A stretch of DNA of 64,000 bases from an uncultured Alphaproteobacteria bacterium (GTDB taxonomy: Bacteria > Pseudomonadota > Alphaproteobacteria > Caulobacterales > Caulobacteraceae), in assembly GCA_903822175.1 (NCBI GenBank), contig CAIJOB010000022.1:62001-126000 (forward strand). The letters are read 5' to 3'. Positions 32,354 to 41,403 of the stretch are shown here, in pieces. Position 1 is the first letter of the stretch, and the number at the start of each line of letters is the position of its first letter. The notes under the pieces were generated by a model. It searched no databases. It was not told where the DNA came from and saw only the letters and a list, made by a program, of their open reading frames with translations. Position numbers and translations under genes: made by a program.

Positions 32354-33829
32354 ATGGCCAGGAAACCCCCGACAGCAACGCTCGGCGGCGTCGCCGAGTC
32401 CGATGTCCCGGACGAGGATTCCGACGCGCATGCCTCGGCGAGCATGCCGGACGGCCTGCCGATCCCGCGCCGCTACTGGTCGGTGGCGGCGATCTGGCTG
32501 GCCATGACCATGTCGGTGCTGGATGGCGCGATCGCGAATGTTGCGCTGCCGACGATCGCGCGCGAGCTGCACGCCAGCGCCGCCTCGTCGATCTGGGTGG
32601 TCAACGCCTATCAGCTGGCGATCACCGTGACGCTCCTGCCGCTCGCGGCGCTCGGCGACCGGCTGGGCTATCGGCGGGTCTATATGGTGGGGCTGGCGGT
32701 CTTCACCCTGGGCTCGCTCGGCTGCGCGCTCTCGCACACCCTGCTCACGCTGACCGCCGCCCGCGTGCTGCAGGGCCTGGGCGCCGGCGGGATCATGAGC
32801 ATCAACGCCGCCCTGGTGCGCTTCACCTATCCGAAGAAATTCCTGGGTCGGGGCATGGGCCTGAACGCCCTGGTGATCTCGGTCTCCGCGGCGCTCGGAC
32901 CGACGGTGGCGGCGGCCATCCTATCGCGCTGGTCGTGGGAGTGGCTGTTCGCGATCAATGTGCCGATCGGCATCCTGGCCATCGCCATAGGCGTCAGCGC
33001 GCTGCCGGTGACGGTCGGTTCGAGCCGTAAGTTCGACTGGGTCTCGGCGGTGCTCAACGCGCTCACCTTCGGCTTCCTGATCACCGGCGCCGAAAGCATC
33101 GCGCGGGAAGGCCTGGCGTCGGGCCTGACCAAGCTCGCCGTGGGCGGCGCGGCCGGCGCGCTCTTGGGCTATCGCGAGCTTCGCCGCGAGGCGCCGCTGG
33201 TGCCTTTCGACCTCCTGAAGCTGCCGATCTTCGGCCTGTCGATCGCGACCTCCATCGTCGCCTTTGCCGCCCAGATGATGGCCTACGTCGGCCTGCCTTT
33301 CTATTTCCAGTCGGTGATGGGCCGGACCGCCGTCGAGACCGGGTTGCTGATGACGCCCTGGCCGCTGGCGGTGGGGATTTCCGCGCCGCTCGCCGGGCGC
33401 CTCGCCGACCGGCATCGGGCCGGGACGCTGGGCGGCATCGGGCTCAGCGTCTTCGCCATCGGCCTCTTCGCGCTCTCGATCATGCCGATCCACGCGGGCA
33501 GCTGGGACATCGCCTGGAGGATGGCGCTCTGCGGCCTGGGCTTCGGCTTCTTCCAGTCGCCGAACAACCGCGCCATGATTACGGCCGCGCCCATGCACCG
33601 CTCCGGGGCCGCGGGCGGCGCCTTGGCCACCGCCCGCCTCCTCGGCCAGACCGCAGGCGCGGTGACCACCGCGGTGTTCTTCCACCTGGCCGGGACCTCA
33701 GCCACCAAGACCGCGCTCGCCACCGCCGCGGGCCTTGCCGCGTTTGCCGCGCTGGTGAGCCTGTCGCGTCTGAAGCTCGCGCCGCGCCCGCGGCCCGAGC
33801 CCCTCGATCGCCCCGACCTAGCCTCTTAG
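32354..33829 (+). CDS. MFS transporter (DHA2-like)
   Basis: 491 aa; LDGAIANVALPTIARELHASAASSIWVVNAYQLAITVTLLPLAALGDRLGYRRVY. Confidence 0.92.
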   Translation: MARKPPTATLGGVAESDVPDEDSDAHASASMPDGLPIPRRYWSVAAIWLAMTMSVLDGAIANVALPTIARELHASAASSIWVVNAYQLAITVTLLPLAALGDRLGYRRVYMVGLAVFTLGSLGCALSHTLLTLTAARVLQGLGAGGIMSINAALVRFTYPKKFLGRGMGLNALVISVSAALGPTVAAAILSRWSWEWLFAINVPIGILAIAIGVSALPVTVGSSRKFDWVSAVLNALTFGFLITGAESIAREGLASGLTKLAVGGAAGALLGYRELRREAPLVPFDLLKLPIFGLSIATSIVAFAAQMMAYVGLPFYFQSVMGRTAVETGLLMTPWPLAVGISAPLAGRLADRHRAGTLGGIGLSVFAIGLFALSIMPIHAGSWDIAWRMALCGLGFGFFQSPNNRAMITAAPMHRSGAAGGALATARLLGQTAGAVTTAVFFHLAGTSATKTALATAAGLAAFAALVSLSRLKLAPRPRPEPLDRPDLAS

Positions 33830-33846
33830 CGGAGCGACCTGGCGTC

Positions 33847-35400
33847 CTAGCCGACCAGCCGTCCGTGCCCGGCCCAATAGGGCTCGCGCAGCACGCGGCG
33901 CAGGACCTTGTTGGTGGCGTTGCGGGGCAGGACCTCGATGAAGTCCACCGACTTGGGCGCCTTGTAGCCGGCGATCCGCTCGCGGGCCCAGGCGATCACC
34001 GCGTCCTCGTCGATTTCCGAGCCCGGCGCCCTGACGACGATGGCCTTCACCGCCTCGCCCCAGCGCGCGTCGGGCACTCCGATCACCGCCGCGTCGGCGA
34101 CGCCCGGACAGCCCAGGATCGCGTTCTCCACCTCGGCCGGATAGACGTTCTCGCCACCCGAGACGATCATGTCCTTCACCCGGTCGTGGACGAAGAAGTA
34201 GCCGTCCTCGTTGCGGTAACCGGCGTCGCCGGTCTTCAGCCAGCCCTCCGGCGTGATGGTCTCAGCCGTGGCCTCTGGGCGGTTCCAGTAGCCGGACATG
34301 ACCGCCGGCCCGCGGACCTGGATCTCGCCCACCTCACCGACCGCGACCTCCTCGCCATCGTCGCCGGCGATCCGCACCTCGTGCGTCGGCCAGGCCCGCC
34401 CGCAGGAGCGCAGCAGGTGCGGCTGGTGGTCATCGCAGTGCAGAACGGTGCCCGCCGCGTTGGTTTCGGTCATGCCGAATACCTGGGTGAAGCGGCAGCC
34501 GAAGCGCTCGCGCGCGGCGGTCAGCACCGACTCGCTGATCGGGGACGCGCCATAGACCAGGGTCTTGAGGCTGGAGAAGTCGGTGGTGGCGCAGTCCGGG
34601 TGCTGCAGCAGCATGTTGATCATCGCCGGCACGAAGCCGGTGCGCGTGGCGCGTTCGGTCTCCAGGATTTTCAGCACCAGCGGAGGATCGAAGGCCGGGA
34701 TCACGATCAGCTTCGCGCCGCCGGCCAGGGCCGTCAGGTCCGGGTTCATGCCGCCCACGTGGAACAGCGGCATGCAGGAGACGAAGACGTCTTCGGGGGT
34801 GTTGTCCATGCCCTCGAAGGTCATGGCGGGGCCCAGGAAGGCTTCCATATTGGCGTTGGTGATCCGCACGCCCTTGGGGAGGCCGGTGGTGCCGGAGGTG
34901 TAGAGCTGCAGCACGTCGTCAGCGGGTTGCGGCTCGCGCAGGGCCCCCTGCGCGGAATCGCGGAGCGTCGGGTAGTGGTCGAAGCCCGGCGCGAGCGCGT
35001 CGACGGTGAAGATGCGGATCGGTCGGCTGATCTGAGCGGTCGCCGCCTGGGTCGCCGCCAGGAAATCGTGGGTGACGAAGATCAGGTCGGCGCTGGAGTC
35101 ATCGAGGATGAAAGCGATCTCGCCGATCGCCAGCCGGCTGTTGATCGGCGTGAAACAGCCCCGCGCCAGGCAGGCGCCGAACAACAGCTCGAAGAAGGTC
35201 TCGTGGCTGCGGCCCAGCCACGCCACCCGCTGGCCGGGCTGGACGCCGGCGGCGATCAGCAGGGCCGCGGCCTTACGGCTGTAGGCGTCGAGCTCGCCAT
35301 AGGTCAGGCGCCCATCGGCGCATTGCACGGCTATGGCGCCGCCGCGCTCGGCGGCGTGCAGGCGGGGAATGTCGGAGAGGACGCGGATCGTTGGGCTCAT
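33847..35400 (-). CDS. AMP-dependent acyl-CoA ligase
   Basis: 517 aa; LQLYTSGTTGLPKGVRITN, GWLKTGDAGYRNEDGYFFVHDRVKDMIVSGGENVYPAEVE. Confidence 0.95.
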   Translation of the reverse strand: MSPTIRVLSDIPRLHAAERGGAIAVQCADGRLTYGELDAYSRKAAALLIAAGVQPGQRVAWLGRSHETFFELLFGACLARGCFTPINSRLAIGEIAFILDDSSADLIFVTHDFLAATQAATAQISRPIRIFTVDALAPGFDHYPTLRDSAQGALREPQPADDVLQLYTSGTTGLPKGVRITNANMEAFLGPAMTFEGMDNTPEDVFVSCMPLFHVGGMNPDLTALAGGAKLIVIPAFDPPLVLKILETERATRTGFVPAMINMLLQHPDCATTDFSSLKTLVYGASPISESVLTAARERFGCRFTQVFGMTETNAAGTVLHCDDHQPHLLRSCGRAWPTHEVRIAGDDGEEVAVGEVGEIQVRGPAVMSGYWNRPEATAETITPEGWLKTGDAGYRNEDGYFFVHDRVKDMIVSGGENVYPAEVENAILGCPGVADAAVIGVPDARWGEAVKAIVVRAPGSEIDEDAVIAWARERIAGYKAPKSVDFIEVLPRNATNKVLRRVLREPYWAGHGRLVG

Positions 35401-35465
35401 GGCCCCGATTGCTACCGTATCGCCGTTCGCTCGCCAATTATGGCGTAGCTTGCCGACATAGCCTC

Positions 35466-36794
35466 TTAGCGCAACTTCAGGCGGACGAAGGCCATGGCCC
35501 CGTGCGGCTCGGTGCTCCCATAAGCCGCCTTCAGGGCGCCGGGCACGAAGTCGAGCGCATAGAGCCCGCCCAGGCCGAACAGCAGGTGGTCGCCCAGCGG
35601 CCAGTCGTGGATCGCGCCCAGGCTGACCTTGCCGACGGTGAAGACCGGTCGATGGGCGCCGCCGGCGGGCGGCGCGAGCAGCTCGTCATTGTCCACCCGC
35701 TCGGCGCGGCTGAAGACCGTCCAGGCGGGGTTCGGCTTCACCGCGCTCTCCAGCACCCAGGCGTCGAGGTCCGTCCCCTGGCTGGCGCGCAGGCCCCAGG
35801 CCGCGGTGGTCGACCACCAGCCGTGGTCGCCGAACGGGACGGTGTAGATGGCGCTGGCCGAAACCTTGCGCTGGTCGACGCCGGGCTCGAGCTGTTCGGG
35901 CGCGATCTCGTTGGCCCAGGAGGCCTGCAGCGCCCAATTGGCGGTGGGGTTCCAGGAGAGGCGAACGGCAGTGGAGTCGAGCGCCCCGGTCTCGATGTCA
36001 TAGCGGTGCTGGTCGGGCTCGCGGCCGTTGTAGGCCGACGCCTCGATCTTCCAGTCGCCGTGCACGACGCCGCCGGTGACCACGCCGAAGGAGATGTGCG
36101 TCGAGTCCAGCCAGTGGTGGCTGATCGGCGCCTCGGGGCTGTCCATCACCGACATGCGGTGCATGAAGGCCGGCGGTCCGAACGCCGGCTCGCCTGGCAG
36201 GCCGGCGTAGACGAAGACGCTGTCGGCGGCGGAGAGCTTGATGCTGTAGGAGGCCGAGAGCTCCATGAAGAGGTCGTGCGGGTGCTGGCGGTCGACCAGC
36301 GGGGTCTTGCCGTCCGCCGTCTCGCCGGTGGCCAGCAGCAGGGGATAGCCGCTCGGCCCCATCAGCGGGTCGGGGCTCAGCATGGCGCGCAGCTGCAGGG
36401 TCCCGGCCTCGCCCACCGGCCGCTGGGCCATGCCCATCAGCATGCCGGATGCGAACGATTTCTCGTCGCCCCGCGGCCCGTCCTGCCGGTCGTACACGCC
36501 GTTCAGCAGGCCATGGAACATCACCCGCCACGGCCCCTCGGTGAGATGCAGGCCTTCGTGCGGCGAGGCGTCCGGCTGCCAGGAGGTGCCCGAAGCCTCA
36601 CGGCTCATGCCGTAGGGACCATAGGCGCCGGTCATCGGCTCGCTCATGTCCATGCCGGCCATGTCCATGCCCGCCATATCGTGGGCCATCTTGGAATGAT
36701 CCATGCCGGGCATGTCGGGCATCTCCTGAGCCCAGGCCGGGGCCCCGGCCGCGCCGGCGCAGACGAGCACGGCGGCGGCGAGGATCGACTTCAT
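35466..36794 (-). CDS. Secreted protein with Met/His-rich N-terminus, outer-membrane-like
   Basis: 442 aa; signal peptide then MPDMPGMDHSKMAHDMAGMDMAGMDMSEPM; remainder beta-rich. Confidence 0.75.
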   Translation of the reverse strand: MKSILAAAVLVCAGAAGAPAWAQEMPDMPGMDHSKMAHDMAGMDMAGMDMSEPMTGAYGPYGMSREASGTSWQPDASPHEGLHLTEGPWRVMFHGLLNGVYDRQDGPRGDEKSFASGMLMGMAQRPVGEAGTLQLRAMLSPDPLMGPSGYPLLLATGETADGKTPLVDRQHPHDLFMELSASYSIKLSAADSVFVYAGLPGEPAFGPPAFMHRMSVMDSPEAPISHHWLDSTHISFGVVTGGVVHGDWKIEASAYNGREPDQHRYDIETGALDSTAVRLSWNPTANWALQASWANEIAPEQLEPGVDQRKVSASAIYTVPFGDHGWWSTTAAWGLRASQGTDLDAWVLESAVKPNPAWTVFSRAERVDNDELLAPPAGGAHRPVFTVGKVSLGAIHDWPLGDHLLFGLGGLYALDFVPGALKAAYGSTEPHGAMAFVRLKLR

Positions 36795-37030
36795 CAGGCG
36801 CTGGGCTCCAGAGGGTTCGGCCGGCTCGGCGAAAAGCCATCCTGCCTATAGGCGAAAAGCGCGGCTGCGCCATCGGCCCGATGGCCGAACGCCGGTCTCA
36901 TCCGCGGAGCGGCCAGCGTCGCCGGTTGACGGTTGCGGGGCCCGCAACCATCGGATGTTATTTGGCAATTCCAGTCTGTTAACCCGTCGTGGCCTAGGTT
37001 GCCGCCGTTCCCCAACGGAAAGCCCAACCT

Positions 37031-39322
37031 GTGTTCGCGGTACTGACCTGTATCTTCGTTCAGCATGACCTGCGCCTCGTCGCCGTGGCGGCGTTCATCT
37101 GCATCGTCGCCGCCAGCACCGCCTTCGGTTTCCACGCGCGTGCGGTGAAGGCCTATGGCGCGCTGCGCTGGGCCTGGCTGGGACTGACCGCCATGATCGC
37201 CGGCTCCGGCGTCTGGGCGACCCACTTCATCGCCATGCTGGCCTACCAGCCGACCATGAAGATCGCCTACGACCTGCCGGAGACGGCCTTGTCGCTGCTG
37301 GTGTCTGTGGCCGGCATGGCGCTCGGTTTTGCGCTTCCGACCTGGCGGCGCGGCCTGCAGGCGGGCCTGATCGGCGGCGCGACCGCCGGCGCCAGCATCG
37401 CGGTCATGCACTACGTCGGCATCGACGCCATCCGCACTGAGGCTGACGTCAGCTGGAGCATGGCCTACGTCGCGGCCTCTATTCTGATCGCCGCGGCGGG
37501 TGGCATGGCCGCCTTCTCCGTTCGGGACCGCGTCAAGGGCCACTGGGCCTGGGCGCCGCCCGCCCTGGTCTTCGTGCTCGGCATCGTCGGCCTGCATTTC
37601 ACCGCCATGACCGCGGTGACCCTGACGCCGGACGCCACCCTGGTGACCAGCGGCGAGGTGATGGACCGCGGTGGCCTGGCGATCGCCACCAGCGGGCTCG
37701 CCGCCCTCATCCTGCTGGCCAGCGTCAGCCTCATGTCCATGGAGCGCCTGGGCAAGCGCAGTACCTTCGCCAGCCTGCGGCATGCCCTGAACGCCGTGCC
37801 ATCGGGCCTGGCCTTCTACGACGCCGCCGACCGCCTGGAGGTATGGAACGACGCCTTCGCCCGGCTGATGTCCGAGTGCGGTGTCGAGGCGAGCCTGGGC
37901 CGCCCCCGCGCCGCCTTCATCGAGGCCGCGCAGGCCAAGGGCTGGTTCGCCACCGTAGATGAGGGCCCCGACCGCTGGGTCGCCGAGACCGTGTCGCGCG
38001 AGCGCCAGGGCGTCTCCGAATTCCGCATGCCCGATGGGCGCTGGATCCAGCACGAGGCTTGCCGCAACGAGGACGGCGGCAGTGTCACCGTGCTGACCGA
38101 CGTCACCCTGCAGAAGCGTGGCGCGGAGGCCATGGCCGCCGCCCGTGACGCCGCCGAGGCCGCCAACCGCGCCAAGAGCGAGTTCCTGGCCAATATGAGC
38201 CACGAGATCCGCACCCCGTTGAACGGGGTGCTGGGCATCGCCGAGGTGCTGATCCGCACGGAACTTTCCGGCCAGCAGCGCGAGCTGGTGGGCGTGATCC
38301 AGAGTTCGGGGCAGCTGCTGAACGGCCTCCTGACCGATCTGCTGGACCTGGCCCGTGTCGAGGCCGGGGCGATCGAACTGCGCCCCGAGCCGACCGATCT
38401 GGCCGCCCTGCTGATCTCGGTGAAGGACCTCTTCGCGGGCTCCGCCCAGCAGAAGGGCCTGACCCTGAAGGCCGACCTCCGCCCCGGCGTCACGGGCGTC
38501 GTCGACTGCGACCCGCAGCGGCTGCGCCAGGTGCTGGGCAACCTGCTCAACAACGCCATCAAGTTCACCGACGCTGGCGATGTGACGCTGAGCGCGTCGC
38601 GCCGTGGCGACCAGGTGCATTTCGAGGTGCGCGACACCGGCTCCGGCTTCGACGCCGACCAGAAGGAGGCGCTCTTCCAGCGCTTCCAGCAGGCCGACAA
38701 CTCGGCCACGCGCAAGCATGGCGGCGCCGGCCTGGGCCTGGCGATCTGCGATGAATATGTGCGGCTGATGGGCGGCCAGATCGCCTGTGACAGCAACCCG
38801 GGGCAGGGCTCGGTGTTCGGCTTCGCCCTGGACCTGCCGAGGCTTGCCGACAGCGACACCCCGGCCGTGACCACCCCGGAGCCCGCCGAAGAGCCGCAAA
38901 GCGGCGGCGACTTCATGGTGCTGATCGTCGACGACAATGCGGTCAACCGCCGGGTGATGGAGCTGATCCTCGACAGCGTCGGCATCGGCCACGCCTCGGC
39001 GGAGGACGGCCAGGAAGGCCTCGACGCCATGAAGAGCGGCGCCTACGACGCCGTCCTGATGGATATCCAGATGCCGGTGATGGATGGCTTTGAGGCCACC
39101 CGCCGCATCCGCGAGTGGGAGATCGACACCGCGCGACCACGCGCCCCGATCCTGATCGTCTCGGCCAATTGCCTGCCGCAACACGTCGACGACGGCCGCG
39201 CCGCCGGCGCCGACGCTCACCTCAACAAGCCGATCTCCGCCGCCGAGCTGGTGGGCGCCCTGCAGAGCCAGATGCAGACGGTCGAAACCGCCGGCGAAAC
39301 CAGCGTGGCGAAGGCCGGCTAA
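37031..39322 (+). CDS. MHYT-domain hybrid sensor histidine kinase/response regulator
   Basis: 763 aa, GTG start; MHYT-type repeats (WATHFIAMLA, MHYVGIDAI, LHFTAMTAV), FLANMSHEIRTPLNGVLG, GGAGLGLAIC, REC VDDNAVNRRVMELIL..VLMDIQMPVMDGFEATRRIR. Confidence 0.93.
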   Translation: MFAVLTCIFVQHDLRLVAVAAFICIVAASTAFGFHARAVKAYGALRWAWLGLTAMIAGSGVWATHFIAMLAYQPTMKIAYDLPETALSLLVSVAGMALGFALPTWRRGLQAGLIGGATAGASIAVMHYVGIDAIRTEADVSWSMAYVAASILIAAAGGMAAFSVRDRVKGHWAWAPPALVFVLGIVGLHFTAMTAVTLTPDATLVTSGEVMDRGGLAIATSGLAALILLASVSLMSMERLGKRSTFASLRHALNAVPSGLAFYDAADRLEVWNDAFARLMSECGVEASLGRPRAAFIEAAQAKGWFATVDEGPDRWVAETVSRERQGVSEFRMPDGRWIQHEACRNEDGGSVTVLTDVTLQKRGAEAMAAARDAAEAANRAKSEFLANMSHEIRTPLNGVLGIAEVLIRTELSGQQRELVGVIQSSGQLLNGLLTDLLDLARVEAGAIELRPEPTDLAALLISVKDLFAGSAQQKGLTLKADLRPGVTGVVDCDPQRLRQVLGNLLNNAIKFTDAGDVTLSASRRGDQVHFEVRDTGSGFDADQKEALFQRFQQADNSATRKHGGAGLGLAICDEYVRLMGGQIACDSNPGQGSVFGFALDLPRLADSDTPAVTTPEPAEEPQSGGDFMVLIVDDNAVNRRVMELILDSVGIGHASAEDGQEGLDAMKSGAYDAVLMDIQMPVMDGFEATRRIREWEIDTARPRAPILIVSANCLPQHVDDGRAAGADAHLNKPISAAELVGALQSQMQTVETAGETSVAKAG

Positions 39323-41232
39323 CGCCCGTCCACGGTGAACGCCATCAGGACGATGCCGGGGGCGCCCGACCGCGCCTGGTAGCCGGAGTTCACATAGACC
39401 GTTCCGCCCGCGATGCTCGGCCCCGTGCCGTCCATGACCCCACCTTGTGCGCTCTTGCCGGAAACGGTCCCCACTGGCGCCGCGGCCGTGTCGTAGTCCC
39501 AGACCACCTTGCCGGTCTTGCTGTCGTAGGCGCGGAAGTGGCCGTTCATCGCGCCGGCGAAGACCACGCCCGGCATGGCGCTGAGCGCCTGGGAAACGGC
39601 CCCGGTGCAGTAGGGGTTCTTCCAGGCGCAGGCGAGCTTGTCGCTGGGCGCCGACCACAGCAGTTCCCCGTCGGCGATGCGGAAGGCGTAGACGCCGGGC
39701 ATCGGCTTCGCGACGAAGATGTCGGAGATCCCGACGTAGTAGTTCGCGCCGTCCGATGCCGGGCCGAACTCGACCCCGCCCAGCGGGCCGCCGACGCTCA
39801 GCCGATGCTCCCAGACGACCTTGCCTTGATGGTCGGGATCCAGCGCATAGACCTGGCTCGACTTCTGGCCGACCAGGATCAGCTGCTTGCCGGTCGAAAG
39901 TGTCGTCAGCACCGGCGCGACGCCGAAGTCATAGTCCGGGCCGGACGGGCTGGGGCAATTGCCAGGCTGCCTGGGGCCATAGCAGCCGATGATGTAGTTA
40001 TCGCCCTTGGTCAGCTGGTTGGCCCAGCGGATCGCGCCGGTCCGCATGTCCAGCGCCACGACCGCCTCGGCCATGGGCACGGCGATGTCGGTGTAGCTGT
40101 CGCCGGTGGTCACGTAGATCAGGCCGCGCCTGGCGTCGACGGTCGGCGCACCCCAGATCGCGGCGCCCGCCGGCCCGTACATCTGCCCGCCCTTGGGGTT
40201 CTTTTTGAACGGCTTGGCGGGCTCGGCCATGAAGGTGCGCCAGGCGATCTTGCCGGTGCCTGCGTCCATCGCCACCACCTCGCCGCGGAACTTGCAGCAT
40301 TGGTGGTTGTCGTCGACGGCGATGGCCTCTTCGGCCGAGGACACGGGCACGTAGAGCCGCCCGGCGTGCAGCACCGGCGAGCCGGTCATCTGCACCTCCT
40401 GCTGATCGGTCACCTGGGTGCGCCAGATCAGCTTGCCGGTCTCAGCGTCCAGAGCGTAGGCGGTCCGCTCGGTCCAGCCGGTGAAGTAGACGGCTGGGCG
40501 GCCGCCGATCTTGCCCACGGTGATGCTGCTCCGCGATCCGCCCGGGATGTCGTAGCGCCAGTAGGCGCAGCCGGTCTTGGCGTTCAGCGCATAGATCGCG
40601 CCCGAGCTGGAGGTGAGGAACAGGCGCCCGCCGACCACGCTCGCCTGGCCGTTGCGGCTGCCGGCGTAGGCGAAGGCCCACTTCAGTTTCAGGCGCGGCA
40701 CGTCCGCCGCCGCGATCCCCGGCTTGGCCTGGAACCGGGCTTGCGTCTCGCCATTGCCCCAGCCGTTCCAGCCGGGACCGGCGAGCGTCATGGGCGCGGG
40801 CTTGTCCGTGCAGGCCGGCGCGTCCGGCGTGGCGGCGGAGAGGCCGCCGTCCTTGCGGACCGACAGATAGGCGGCCACCGAGGCGATATCGTGCGGCCCC
40901 AGCCCCAAGGCCATCGGCCGCATGGCCCCCTCGATCAGCGTCTGGGCAATGGAGGTCGGTGTGTTCTGCGCGATCGCAGCCTTGGCCGGAATGCGGCCGG
41001 TCGGGTTGTCGTGGCAGCTCGCGCAATGCTTCTCGTAGAGCTGCTGGCCGAGCGCCGGATCGCCGCCACCCGCGGTGAACTGACCCATGACGCCGTTGCC
41101 ACCCTCGGCTGCCGCCGCGCCTTGCGCCGGCGTCTGGGCCGCCTCTTGGGCCTGCGCAGGAAGGGCTGCGGGTCCCGCCGCCACGATCAGGCCCAGCACA
41201 GCTGCGGTGGTGACCTTACCCATCTTGCTCAT
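39319..41232 (-). CDS. PQQ-binding-like beta-propeller protein with N-terminal cytochrome c domain
   Basis: 637 aa; KHCASCHDN heme motif near N-term, then repeated AxDxxTGKxxWxxxT propeller motifs. Confidence 0.9.
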   Translation of the reverse strand: MSKMGKVTTAAVLGLIVAAGPAALPAQAQEAAQTPAQGAAAAEGGNGVMGQFTAGGGDPALGQQLYEKHCASCHDNPTGRIPAKAAIAQNTPTSIAQTLIEGAMRPMALGLGPHDIASVAAYLSVRKDGGLSAATPDAPACTDKPAPMTLAGPGWNGWGNGETQARFQAKPGIAAADVPRLKLKWAFAYAGSRNGQASVVGGRLFLTSSSGAIYALNAKTGCAYWRYDIPGGSRSSITVGKIGGRPAVYFTGWTERTAYALDAETGKLIWRTQVTDQQEVQMTGSPVLHAGRLYVPVSSAEEAIAVDDNHQCCKFRGEVVAMDAGTGKIAWRTFMAEPAKPFKKNPKGGQMYGPAGAAIWGAPTVDARRGLIYVTTGDSYTDIAVPMAEAVVALDMRTGAIRWANQLTKGDNYIIGCYGPRQPGNCPSPSGPDYDFGVAPVLTTLSTGKQLILVGQKSSQVYALDPDHQGKVVWEHRLSVGGPLGGVEFGPASDGANYYVGISDIFVAKPMPGVYAFRIADGELLWSAPSDKLACAWKNPYCTGAVSQALSAMPGVVFAGAMNGHFRAYDSKTGKVVWDYDTAAAPVGTVSGKSAQGGVMDGTGPSIAGGTVYVNSGYQARSGAPGIVLMAFTVDGR

Positions 41233-41403
41233 CGGCGGACTCCTTCGCTGGCGGCCGGGCGGGACCGTGCGCGACGCCGGCTCGCTGCGCCAGGGTGATA
41301 GATCATGAAGTCTATGATGTAAACTAGTCTACCAAGAACAGATACCGGCGTCCGCCCGGGTCGACGCCTTCCGGATCGTCAGGCCGCATGGTAAGCGCGC
41401 GGC

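Noticed and set aside
36794-39658. 954-aa minus-strand ORF opposite the MHYT kinase
   Set aside because: Low-complexity Arg/Gly/His/Ala-rich translation, antisense to a clear kinase; typical shadow ORF of high-GC codon usage.
39115-41298. 727-aa plus-strand ORF opposite the PQQ protein
   Set aside because: Shadow ORF; no domain features and it overlaps two confident genes.
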